From assembly GCF_010993955.1 (NCBI RefSeq), contig NZ_WIXL01000003.1, positions 124,001-188,000 of the forward strand: a stretch of 64,000 nt of DNA. The letters are read 5' to 3'. Positions 45,617 through 53,126 of this stretch are shown piece after piece. Within the stretch, counting starts at the first letter, position 1; each line of letters begins with the position of its first letter. Position numbers and translations under genes: made by a program. The notes under the pieces are model-generated. The model was given only the letters and a program-made list of their open reading frames with translations, was not told the origin of the DNA and searched no databases. This DNA comes from Oceanobacillus halotolerans. Its GTDB lineage: Bacteria > Bacillota > Bacilli > Bacillales > Amphibacillaceae.

Positions 45617-46396
45617 ATGAGTGATGCCAGTCAATATTTAGTAAAAAAATTAGATAAATATCGTAACAAAGGATATGCCTTTTCTTTCGATACGAATATT
45701 TTAATGGATACACCGAATATCTTAGAAAAATTAAAAAAAGAAACAATATGGATTAGCCGAAAAGTATACGAAGAATTGGACTCCAAAAAAGCCTCCAAGG
45801 CGTGGGATCGTGAAGAAAAGAAGAAGGATGCTGCTAAAAGACGAGAAGCACTTCGAAGTATTGAATACGCCATTAAACGAAAAGCATCATTTGCGCAATC
45901 AGTCAACGAATCATTTGTTCAATCAGTTGGATTAGAATCCTCTAGACATAATCATGATGACTACATTATTGCCTCCTACATAAAAAAGCAACAAGATACA
46001 AAACAGAAAGCATTGTTTATTACAGCAGACCGTGGAGCAAGAGCCATTGCGTTAAGCGTTGGGCTTGAAGTTGTGGATTTTGATATTCCACAATTTAAAG
46101 ACAAATTATCAGATACAGCATCAAACGACCATCATAACAATGATCATGTAAATCAAGCACAAAAACGGGAAGCTTTTGAGAAAAAAATGAATCGCTTCCT
46201 TAAGGAATCAGAAGAGCGTCATGACGTGTTGTCTGAACAAAAAAGACTAGAAAAGGTAAAACAAGACCGGGAAAGAGAAAGGGAAGAACGCAGACAACTC
46301 ATTGCGGAAAAAGAAAAGAAAGATGCATTTTGGCAAGCAGTAGGTTCTATTGGCACCATCATTATTATACTGGTTATCCTTGCAATCATTTTTTAA
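45617..46396 (+). CDS. PIN-domain protein with C-terminal membrane anchor
   Basis: A 259-residue protein. Residues 15-155 are a PIN nuclease domain with the expected acids: Asp in FSFDTNIL, Glu in VYEELDSK, Asp in HNHDDYIIA and Asp in ITADRGARAIA. A long charged helix (residues 175-235, rich in Glu, Arg and Lys) links to one membrane helix at the extreme C-terminus (SIGTIIIILVILAIIF). PIN proteins cleave single-stranded RNA. Membrane-tethered forms are unusual. The gene stands alone with no antitoxin-like partner, so it is not a simple toxin-antitoxin pair. Confidence 0.85.
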   Translation: MSDASQYLVKKLDKYRNKGYAFSFDTNILMDTPNILEKLKKETIWISRKVYEELDSKKASKAWDREEKKKDAAKRREALRSIEYAIKRKASFAQSVNESFVQSVGLESSRHNHDDYIIASYIKKQQDTKQKALFITADRGARAIALSVGLEVVDFDIPQFKDKLSDTASNDHHNNDHVNQAQKREAFEKKMNRFLKESEERHDVLSEQKRLEKVKQDREREREERRQLIAEKEKKDAFWQAVGSIGTIIIILVILAIIF

Positions 46397-46510
46397 ACAT
46401 TTTTTATAAGGAACGTGATGGACTACTATTTAAAAAAGCACGAAAAAACAGCTTGGTGTTAAATAACGGGTTCCGTTGACCGAGAGAAAAACATAAATAA
46501 CATTATTTTT

Positions 46511-46542
46511 AGAGAAGCAATTAGCAAATAAATTGGCTTCTC
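46511..46542 (+). terminator. Terminator of the PIN-domain gene
   Basis: AGAGAAGCAATT and AATTGGCTTCTCT pair around AGCAAATA and are followed by ATTTTTA, 115 bases past the stop. Confidence 0.75.
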
Positions 46543-46865
46543 TATTTTTATTGTAATAAAAGGAATTAGGTAGGTTTTTAATGCGAATTAACATAGAAAT
46601 TGGTATGTAAATTAGCTATCGTCTAATAATTATTAGACACTAATCAAATTCACGTTATTCCCCTTGTTAATTAGCTTGCTGAAAACTTGCGGATTTCGTA
46701 TAGGAAAAAAGGACAATTAGCTACACAATAGACTAATTTTCTTCTGGTATTTTAATTTGTTTTCAATTGTCTATTTCCACTAAATGGCCGTTTGCTGAAG
46801 ATGTGAACTGGTATTTATCAATCTTCAACTTTTTGAACTGAAAAGTGCAGAACTAACCTCATTTT
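46543..46865. other. Intergenic stretch with an 18-bp perfect palindrome
   Basis: GTCTAATAATTATTAGAC at 46621-46638 is a perfect inverted repeat in otherwise featureless AT-rich sequence. No flanking gene begins within 200 bases on either strand. No ORF with a binding site is seen. Confidence 0.45.
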
Positions 46866-47060
46866 TTAAGACTGGACATTTTGATAAAGTGAGATGGTCA
46901 GAATTAGTGTTAATAAGGTACCTGCAGACATTAACGTTATTATTTTTTGTCCTTTTTTCTTTTTATCATTCTTTTTTGAGGATTTTACAATCTCTCGGGA
47001 CACCGCACTCCATATAACGATAGATAGTAAAGCTACTATGCTAATAATATCTGTAGACAT
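46866..47060 (-). CDS. Two-helix small membrane protein, hypothetical
   Basis: A 64-residue protein with two hydrophobic segments joined by a strongly basic loop (KSSKKNDKKKKGQK). AAGGAGG sits at ideal spacing before the ATG. No family is recognised. The function is unknown. Confidence 0.65.
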   Translation of the reverse strand: MSTDIISIVALLSIVIWSAVSREIVKSSKKNDKKKKGQKIITLMSAGTLLTLILTISLYQNVQS

Positions 47061-47505
47061 ATTTGTTACCTCCTTAATATATGCTTTGTATAAATTTTAA
47101 CATACAGTATTCCTCAATCGGTCGATTGTTGAAAAGATAATCAGACCGCACCCTAAGCTATCTTGCCCGTTTAAGTACGTTTCTTCACAAACTTTTCTTA
47201 TATCTCACCATATTTATATACTATTCAGAAATATTTGAAGGAAAATTGGTACGAGGATTGTTATGCCTTATACCAATTCCACGCCGATTTGATTGTTATT
47301 TGATTTCTATGTATTAAAAATCCAAATGCATAATAGATACACGTAACGGCCATTCCTGCAAAGAAACAAAATAAAAAAGATATAGGCTGTGGCTGATTTT
47401 TGGATTGCTTCTTTATGATCTCCCTTGTGGTTACCTCTCCCCCACTAGTGTGAAATAGTAAATATTTATTTTGAGGTGGGGAAAAATAAGATAGAGGTGA
47501 TCGTG
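47061..47505. other. Intergenic stretch with a possible start-less minus-strand frame
   Basis: On the minus strand from about 47495 to 47267 a frame is open that would encode a basic stretch followed by one membrane helix (PISFLFCFFAGMAVTCIYY). AAGGGAG occurs but the codon after it is ATA, not a normal start. It may be a remnant or non-coding. The remainder shows no feature. Confidence 0.3.
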
Positions 47506-47793
47506 ATGAAGCTACTTATTATTTCAGCAAGCATTGTTATGCCAATACTAATGATTATCATGCAACGAAAACGGAAACAATTTCATACAATATTTCACAT
47601 TTTTGCACTCCTAGCTGCTCTCGTATTTGGAAATATTGCTTCGATCGCTATTTATACCATACTTAAAGATAACACTGTATTTATGACAAATATTCATGCG
47701 TTATTTCTCAATCCCTACTTCTTAATAACAGGGGCTTATTTAGGTGTTTATTTACTTTATATCCTTACATTGCAAATCATCCATCGATCATAA
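47506..47793 (+). CDS. Three-helix membrane protein, hypothetical
   Basis: A 95-residue hydrophobic protein with three membrane segments and short basic loops. The start at 47506 follows GAGGTGAT; the upstream in-frame GTG extension lacks a site of its own. No known family. The function is unknown. Confidence 0.65.
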   Translation: MKLLIISASIVMPILMIIMQRKRKQFHTIFHIFALLAALVFGNIASIAIYTILKDNTVFMTNIHALFLNPYFLITGAYLGVYLLYILTLQIIHRS

Positions 47794-47880
47794 AGAGAAT
47801 CGATTGTAACGTACATAACACCTTTCATACAAGGAACACTAGTAACGATCGGTATGATTAAACGAAATGGAGGTACAGAC

Positions 47881-48144
47881 ATGGACCTACATCAACAATT
47901 ACAACAGGCGAGCCAGCAGATTCATGCGGCACAAGAAGCTGCTCGGAAAGCACAAGGCAGAGACTTAGAATTACTACAACAAGCAGATGAACAGTTACGT
48001 CAAGCTGAAAACCAATTAGAACAAGCACAAAAACACGGTACCGAGGCAACGGAAAACCCACAATTTCAACAAGCGTATGAACAACTACATGATACACGCC
48101 AGCAAATACAAGAAGCACAGCAAAATAACAATGATGTTCTATAA
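47881..48144 (+). CDS. Gln-rich alpha-helical small protein
   Basis: An 87-residue protein rich in glutamine and alanine with no hydrophobic segment; long stretches such as QQLQQASQQIHAAQEAARKA suggest a helical bundle. GGAGG precedes the ATG at good spacing. No recognised family. Its stop lies at the edge of a repeat fragment (48145). Confidence 0.65.
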   Translation: MDLHQQLQQASQQIHAAQEAARKAQGRDLELLQQADEQLRQAENQLEQAQKHGTEATENPQFQQAYEQLHDTRQQIQEAQQNNNDVL

Positions 48145-48280
48145 TTATTAGAAAACTTGGCTTATCCCCAAGCCTTTATGGCGAAAGCCTTAGCCGCACT
48201 CACGACGCACAGGACGTGCCAGTGCTGGCGTTGTCACAGGACGTGACGCTTTTAGCCAGTATGCAGTAAGAAAGTTTTAT
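48145..48280 (+). repeat. Upper-arm fragment of structured repeat M3 with M2 insertion
   Basis: GAAAACTTGGCTT and GGCGAAAGCCTTAG match the upper arm of the long element, and the ATGCAGTAAGAAAG end matches its loop arm. Between them an ACAGGACGT module (about 48203-48258) is inserted. Both basal arms are missing, so only the central part of the element lies here. Confidence 0.7.
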
Positions 48281-48296
48281 ACTTTTTTACTGCGAA

Positions 48297-48332
48297 CAAT
48301 AGCATTCACCGAGTTTTGGTGAATGCTATTGT
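48297..48332. terminator. Strong stem, possible terminator
   Basis: ACAATAGCATTCACC and GGTGAATGCTATTGT form a perfect 15-base stem around GAGTTT. No T-tract follows on either strand, so its role is uncertain. Confidence 0.5.
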
Positions 48333-48617
48333 TGTGTTGAGGCAGTATACATCTTTACCATGATATATATACTTTCCCCTTGGTAAAGATTGGCATGTTA
48401 TTAACAAAACATTTAAAACAGGAGCTCCCATAATAAAAGCGCTAATAAACTTAACATTTCCAATCTCCCTCTATATAATAGTCCTATTTTAAAATAGGTT
48501 ACGTCGTATATACTTTTCTATTTCCGCCATTTCATACATACATTTTCTTTGTATATCGACATACATATTTATGAAATGCTAAGCCACCTACCTGTTTAAT
48601 TACACATAACACTTAAA
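48333..48617. other. Intergenic stretch
   Basis: CTTTACCA (about 48352) and TGGTAAAG (about 48379) form an inverted repeat. Otherwise no gene or clear terminator precedes the end of the minus-strand gene at 48618. Confidence 0.35.
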
Positions 48618-49052
48618 TTACTCGACATCCTCGTATCGCTTTTTCCGTAAATAATGTACAAATGAAAATGGAATAAGAAATGCCATGAACACAACGGCAC
48701 CTACAATAAACGCTTCGCTATTACTACTGCTATCCTGGCCTAATTTAGCTAAAAGTGCAATCACTAATCCAACCAGCGCCGAAATGATAACATACCGATA
48801 AAAAGACCCAGGCTTTTTCTGTTCTTTGGCATCATCATAGACATCAACAGAAATCCTCAAATTTAACCACATCAAAACAACCATTGTTATCATAAATACA
48901 AACCATAACGGATTATCTGTTGCCGCTTGAACGCCATCGACTATCGCTTCATAAAGTAAAATACCGAGGATCCCAATCGTTTGTACAGCAAAGGCGATGC
49001 GAATATTCTTTAAATTTTGGAGTTGTAATCGTTCATCCTTTACTTTTTTCAT
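48618..49052 (-). CDS. Four-helix membrane protein paired with XRE regulator
   Basis: A 144-residue protein with four hydrophobic segments and acidic loops. It is translated from ATG at 49052, inside the end of the regulator gene (20-base overlap), behind GGAGGGG. Such a membrane protein following a tiny XRE-type regulator is a common pair in Firmicutes; the partner's function is not known. The open frame extends upstream without a binding site. Confidence 0.78.
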   Translation of the reverse strand: MKKVKDERLQLQNLKNIRIAFAVQTIGILGILLYEAIVDGVQAATDNPLWFVFMITMVVLMWLNLRISVDVYDDAKEQKKPGSFYRYVIISALVGLVIALLAKLGQDSSSNSEAFIVGAVVFMAFLIPFSFVHYLRKKRYEDVE

Positions 49053-49257
49053 CCAATAACCCCTCCTGATCCACCCAAAATATCTCATCCAGCGATTGAT
49101 TGACGGCATAACAAATTGCTAAGCATAATTTTAATGTTGGATTATACTTGCCTTTTTCGATTAAGCTGATGGTCTGCCGTGTAACACCTACTTTTTCAGC
49201 TAATTGCTGCTGTGTTAGGTCTACATGAACACGTGCAACCTTCACATTGTTCTTCAA
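49033..49257 (-). CDS. XRE-family transcriptional regulator
   Basis: A 74-residue DNA-binding protein of the Cro/CI helix-turn-helix type: TQQQLAEKVGVTRQTISLIEKGKYNP (about residues 15-40) is the classic motif. It probably represses its own operon. A 20-bp palindrome at 49303-49322 lies in the promoter region. It is co-transcribed, with overlap, with the membrane protein gene. Confidence 0.88.
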   Translation of the reverse strand: MKNNVKVARVHVDLTQQQLAEKVGVTRQTISLIEKGKYNPTLKLCLAICYAVNQSLDEIFWVDQEGLLDEKSKG

Positions 49258-49302
49258 GTCTATTCCCTCTTTTCATTATCATTGTAACATATATATTCCG
49301 TA

Positions 49303-49322
49303 ATGCAATGTATACATTGCAT
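49303..49322. promoter_or_regulatory. Perfect palindrome upstream of the XRE gene
   Basis: ATGCAATGTATACATTGCAT lies 46 bases before the regulator's start codon. Perfect symmetry and position suggest an operator for the regulator. Confidence 0.6.
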
Positions 49323-49514
49323 AAAGTAGATAACATATTCATTAGAATAGCTAAGCGGCAGACAATGGCGGTCAAGAATAGCTTATAGTTTTCGCTTTTT
49401 ATTTCCCATGTCAAGGCACACTTTTTACAAAGGTAGACGGTAAAGGCTATTCATATCAAAATGAGGAAGCCTATACCTAATGGTTCACTTTTGTGAATGG
49501 GTTAAAAAATTTCG

Positions 49515-49799
49515 TTAAGGTGCAAAATGTGTACCCAGATACAAGAAAAATGCTATTATTCCAATCATTACTAGCGCTAAAAGTAATCCAAATATGGCAA
49601 TCGTATTTTTTTCATTCTTCTTACACAGAGCAATCACACTTAAAATGATGGATATTGGAACGCCGATAACTTGTGAATACATTATTGCCCTGGCTAAGGA
49701 CCATTGTGTTGTAGGAACATTTGGCAATATAAACAACGAAATAATAAGTACTATCGGAATACCCAATGATAAATAGCTTATCCACGTATACCTTTTCAT
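49515..49799 (-). CDS. Three-helix membrane protein, hypothetical
   Basis: A 94-residue protein with three hydrophobic segments and a short KKNEKN loop. A GGGG-containing stretch precedes the ATG. No recognised family. The 250 bp on its right side (49258-49514) include the XRE promoter and a short open stretch FTKVDGKGYSYQNEEAYT that looks like a gene remnant. Confidence 0.55.
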   Translation of the reverse strand: MKRYTWISYLSLGIPIVLIISLFILPNVPTTQWSLARAIMYSQVIGVPISIILSVIALCKKNEKNTIAIFGLLLALVMIGIIAFFLYLGTHFAP

Positions 49800-49903
49800 T
49801 TTATCTTATACCCCTTTTTTAGATTAGAAAGAGTCGATCTTTTTTATATTATACAGTTGCTTCACTTTAACAAATAGGGAATGAGCCTTATTAAAACATA
49901 CCA

Positions 49904-50080
49904 TTAGCCCAAGTATACTTTGCCAATTAGATTATATTTGGTACTGACACCTAGCCTTTTTGCTTGCAAGTCCTTTTTCTTTGTTTCTAACGTGTTTATT
50001 TTTCTGAGGGTTAAAATACCCAATAGTAAAATAATTAGGTATAGACCACTATAGTCTTGTTCCTGAATAATCTTCTCCAT
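49904..50080 (-). CDS. Single-helix small membrane protein
   Basis: A 58-residue protein: one hydrophobic segment near residues 12-27 followed by a basic region (KKKDLQAKRLG). ATG at 50080 has AAGGGG at correct spacing; the TTG at 50095 has none. Directly downstream of the gene at 50096, probably in one operon. Confidence 0.6.
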   Translation of the reverse strand: MEKIIQEQDYSGLYLIILLLGILTLRKINTLETKKKDLQAKRLGVSTKYNLIGKVYLG

Positions 50081-50095
50081 TTTAATCCCCTTCAA

Positions 50096-50344
50096 TCACT
50101 GTGTCCTCTTCATTAATAACTGTAAAAAACCAATAAATATAACGAAAATCAACATACCAAAACTAATTACACCTAAGCCCATTCCCAACCAGGCACCGAC
50201 CATAATGGATGTTACAAAAACTGCTAAAAAGGCAAACAAACAAATTTGTAATGACCTTTTGTCCGTTTGTCTTAATCTCTTAGAAATAATAAAAACCAAC
50301 AAATTTATAAGAAAGCCTAACCCAATAGGTATGAAAATATCCAT
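50096..50344 (-). CDS. Three-helix small membrane protein (possibly YesK-like)
   Basis: An 82-residue protein with three hydrophobic segments in the size and layout of YesK-like proteins. The resemblance is by eye only. It starts a small minus-strand unit with the gene at 49904. The binding site is GGGG-like. The function is unknown. Confidence 0.58.
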   Translation of the reverse strand: MDIFIPIGLGFLINLLVFIISKRLRQTDKRSLQICLFAFLAVFVTSIMVGAWLGMGLGVISFGMLIFVIFIGFLQLLMKRTQ

Positions 50345-50550
50345 CCCATAAACCCCATTTACTTTTCAATTAACGTCCATTTCCCCTAGATTAACCTGCA
50401 TCTACAGGAAAAGCTTTTTAAGCAACAAAACAAGTAAACACTATTCCGATAAGATTACAATAAAAACCAGTATAGGCATTGCCTCACTTTTTAAAATTAA
50501 GATACATTCCACGAATTATTGGTAAGCGTTTCAAATGGTACTGAATAATC

Positions 50551-50754
50551 TTAACTCAAGCGTTTATACTCCCTAAATAGAATAATGGAAGCAAGAATGG
50601 CACCCACTCCAATAACTCCAAGTATAATATCGAAAACATTATCGGGATTTAACAGAAACTTTGTGTTTGCTAAACCTGATAATATAGATACTATTCCTAA
50701 AAACAAAAAATAGGCTGCACTTTTATTCTTATTTTCGTCTTTATTACTACTCAC
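50551..50754 (-). CDS. Two-helix small membrane protein, hypothetical
   Basis: A 67-residue protein with a charged N-terminus (MSSNKDENKNKS) and two hydrophobic segments. GTG at 50754 behind AGGGAG is preferred over the upstream in-frame GTG at 50778, which lacks a site. The function is unknown. Confidence 0.6.
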   Translation of the reverse strand: MSSNKDENKNKSAAYFLFLGIVSILSGLANTKFLLNPDNVFDIILGVIGVGAILASIILFREYKRLS

Positions 50755-50907
50755 TAAATCACTCTCCCTACATTTCACCTTTACAGTTTTTCTTTAGCAA
50801 TTAACTTACTTAACTTATAATGATGATCATTTGTCTTTTCTGTATCTTTTAAAATATTTTTTACATTACTTTGTAGGTCCGCCTTTGAGTATATAGTTGA
50901 ATCTTTC

Positions 50908-51207
50908 TTAAAAAATTGGCTCCTCTTCATTGGATAATGTAATAAAAAAAGGAAAAACAGCCACCACTACCATATACATTACCACTAATAAAATCAGCGT
51001 AATGATTGGCGATATGTCTGTAAAAATTGGAAGTAGCATGGGAAACATCACGATAAATACACATAAAATGCTTCTTCTTCTAGATTTTCTTGTCAAATAT
51101 TGCTTACTCCCACAATACGCACATGTTAACACTGTATCTGTTGTAAACATACGACGAAGTGTTTGGCTCCAGCTCCATTTTTCTCCACAATGTTGACAAA
51201 TTGGCAT
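50908..51207 (-). CDS. CXXC-20-CXXC family protein, copy 2
   Basis: A 99-residue protein of the same family as 36807: CQHCGEKW, about 20 residues, CAYCGSKQY, two membrane helices and a NEEEPIF tail. Presumed zinc ribbon plus membrane anchor; the role is unknown. The frame reaches far upstream, but ATG at 51207 has GGGGG at good spacing and gives exactly the length of its paralogue. Next gene upstream is the acidic exported protein at 51242. Confidence 0.87.
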   Translation of the reverse strand: MPICQHCGEKWSWSQTLRRMFTTDTVLTCAYCGSKQYLTRKSRRRSILCVFIVMFPMLLPIFTDISPIITLILLVVMYMVVVAVFPFFITLSNEEEPIF

Positions 51208-51241
51208 GTGATTACCCCCTCCACTTTTTTCTTCTTCTCCT

Positions 51242-51799
51242 TTAGCCATTTTGCATCCGATCTTCCACATGAATTGGATATCCCTTTTTATCCACTTTCG
51301 TATCCTCCAACGCATTTACGTTAAAATGTACATCCAACTTATGAATGATATCGTGAATTTCATATAATAATGCATGATCTGTTCCAACTTTTTTTGCAAT
51401 TGCATCTTCTGTCAATTCAAGTACCTTATCAATGTCGGGCCTCTTTTCTCCATCATATTCAATTCCACTTAATGATTCCTTTATCCTTTGTAACGAGGCG
51501 AGTACGTTTTCATCGGTCAGTTCATCACCACCAGCATTAAATCTCGCATTATATGTGATCGTTGCACTATTCAGATGTGCAGTATATAAGGAAGAATTAG
51601 ATTCGTACTCTGCCGGATTGCTATTGCCACCAACTGTTAAGTAGGTTTTCGGATCTGGAGCAGTTGGAAGATCCATTTCCTCGTCCTCCCCATCTTCCAC
51701 CTTTATCGTTGGTTCTATAGCATCATCATTTGAGTTAAGACTATTTGCTAGAATCATAACCACGATTAATGCACCAATACCAATTACCCCCTTTCGCAA
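51242..51799 (-). CDS. Acidic membrane-anchored or secreted protein, hypothetical
   Basis: A 185-residue protein. A hydrophobic N-terminus (GVIGIGALIVVMILA) is followed by an acidic low-complexity linker (VEDGEDEEMD) and a hydrophilic domain. TTG at 51799 is chosen because AAGGGAG lies upstream of it; the GTG at 51808 is too close to that site. It may be co-transcribed with the downstream CXXC-20-CXXC gene. No family is recognised. Confidence 0.68.
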   Translation of the reverse strand: MRKGVIGIGALIVVMILANSLNSNDDAIEPTIKVEDGEDEEMDLPTAPDPKTYLTVGGNSNPAEYESNSSLYTAHLNSATITYNARFNAGGDELTDENVLASLQRIKESLSGIEYDGEKRPDIDKVLELTEDAIAKKVGTDHALLYEIHDIIHKLDVHFNVNALEDTKVDKKGYPIHVEDRMQNG

Positions 51800-52013
51800 G
51801 GCGGTCACTCCCTTACCTTTTTAATAGGTTTTATTGTTAATAACGTTTTCCATTATCCATACGTTTCACATCATTCAAAAGATCCCGTGTATACGTCCTC
51901 TTGCTAGTATTATTTCGTAAAGGGCTAAATGGTACAGGTTATGGAAATGTTAAATGAATGGTAGAATATGCGTAACGTATTTCCTTAAAAATATCAAAAT
52001 AGTAGGTGATCAC

Positions 52014-52355
52014 ATGTTCTTAAAGCGAATTAAACTTCTCCATAAACAGATTCCATCTTATAATAGATTCCCGTTTTCTATTCCTTCTATTAAAAGCTTT
52101 CATCAACTAGATCTAAACAACAACAACGTTACATTTTTTGTTGGGGAAAATGGTTCTGGAAAATCCACACTATTAGAAGCCATTGCAGATAAATGTGATT
52201 TTAATACAGCTGGTGGAGGAAAGAATAACTATTATGAATTACATAATACAGCATCCTCACTTGGTGAAAACGAATTAAGGCTTGCTAGTAGTAAGTATCT
52301 TTTCAGTGATAACATCAGTTTATCTATCAATCGCTTATTCGGTTATTTATTCTAA
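52014..52355 (+). pseudogene. Truncated AAA/ABC-type ATPase (N-terminal part)
   Basis: A 113-residue fragment. It starts [20 protein letters not shown] and carries an intact Walker A ([11 protein letters not shown]) near residue 49 and the following LLEAIA helix. The related small ATPases are about 230-250 residues with signature and Walker B motifs in the second half, which is missing here. Homology appears to end at ELRL, after which a short unrelated tail and a stop follow. A deletion or recombination has removed the rest. GGTGAT precedes the start. Confidence 0.75.
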
Positions 52356-52386
52356 ATACAGAGATAGATAGAAAGAGGTGATAATC

Positions 52387-52668
52387 GTTAAAAAAGCGTT
52401 AATAACAATAATCATCACCGTTGTCATCATTATGTTGATAGGCTATGTATCTATTAACGCTAAATTTCATATAGTGAAGGAAAATGTAAACGAGCACAAC
52501 CCTGAAATAACCAGTGTAGAATCAATAAACAGTCCTGGTCAATGGGGCGAATGGTTTTTGCAATTTACGTTGGTCGTTGAAATAGATGGAAAAAGATATC
52601 GCATTTGGACAAATGAAGATGGCAGGATTCAGGATAGAATACGATTAGATGCTAACATATCGAATTAA
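52387..52668 (+). CDS. Membrane-anchored small protein with possible GTT start, hypothetical
   Basis: A 93-96 residue protein: hydrophobic N-terminal helix (KKALITIIITVVIIMLIGYV) and an extracytoplasmic-looking domain. The natural start by spacing behind AGAGGTGATAATC is codon GTT at 52387, directly before the two lysines. GTG at 52378 is in frame but lies inside the binding site. Either GTT is used, GTG is used poorly, or the start has been lost by mutation. No family is recognised. Confidence 0.6.
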   Translation, partial: VKKALITIIITVVIIMLIGYVSINAKFHIVKENVNEHNPEITSVESINSPGQWGEWFLQFTLVVEIDGKRYRIWTNEDGRIQDRIRLDANISN

Positions 52669-52683
52669 ATTATTCGTTGTGCG

Positions 52684-52823
52684 TTGTGCGAGTTTGGGTG
52701 TGGGTCGCACGAGTTTGGGTGCGCCTTGCACGAATTTGCATGCTCCTCGCACGAGTTGAGGTACGCCTCGCATGAGTTGCGGCGACTCTCGCACGAATTC
52801 AGACGCACCACACACGACTCCCT
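52684..52823. repeat. 21-bp phased degenerate repeat array 2
   Basis: The core GCACGAG or close variants recurs exactly every 21 bases: CGAG/CGAA/TGAG begins at 52689, 52710, 52731, 52752, 52773, 52794 and 52815. Seven units. Only about seven positions of each unit are well conserved. Confidence 0.9.
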
Positions 52824-52829
52824 TCCCCG

Positions 52830-52858
52830 CCGACAAATTCCAGGGAGTGACAGGCACC
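52830..52858. repeat. GTGACAGGCACC motif, copy 3
   Basis: CGACAAATTCCAGGGA followed by GTGACAGGCACC, right after the 21-bp array. Confidence 0.6.
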
Positions 52859-52881
52859 AGCGCCAAGCATATCGAATTACA

Positions 52882-53088
52882 TTATTCGTTCTTTTTTTTA
52901 CCTTTCACCGTTTTAACTAGTTCATATATGCTACCAATTCCAATTAGACATCCTAGTATTAAATATAGGATAGGTCTTTCTAGCTCACTTCTGCCTAGTA
53001 TAGATGATGCCATAATTCCTATTGAAACAATGAGAATAAAGGCATGAAATCCGAGTTTAAATTGTACATAGCGTCCCATACTGTTCAT
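52882..53088 (-). CDS. Two-helix small membrane protein, hypothetical
   Basis: A 68-residue protein with two hydrophobic segments and a basic tail (KGKKKNE). GGAG with eight-base spacing precedes the ATG. No recognised family or function. Confidence 0.6.
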   Translation of the reverse strand: MNSMGRYVQFKLGFHAFILIVSIGIMASSILGRSELERPILYLILGCLIGIGSIYELVKTVKGKKKNE

Positions 53089-53126
53089 TCTATCATCTCC
53101 ATTAATCTAGTTGTAGGGTCACAAGA

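Noticed and set aside
45617-46396. PIN-domain gene as a VapC toxin
   Set aside because: No antitoxin gene precedes it, the protein is about twice the length of VapC, and it carries a C-terminal membrane anchor.
49400-49500. Possible gene remnant with FTKVDGKGYSYQNEEAYT
   Set aside because: Too short, with no start, no binding site and no recognised family; noted only in the neighbouring gene's entry.
52684-52920. Open frames over the phased repeat arrays, encoding LHEF- or SHEF-type heptad proteins (also at 60313-60528)
   Set aside because: A 21-base period automatically keeps frames open and creates heptads. The third array (19677) has a stop in the equivalent frame, and no convincing ribosome binding site precedes the frame at 52684. 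The site before 60313 is modest. Treated as non-coding repeats.
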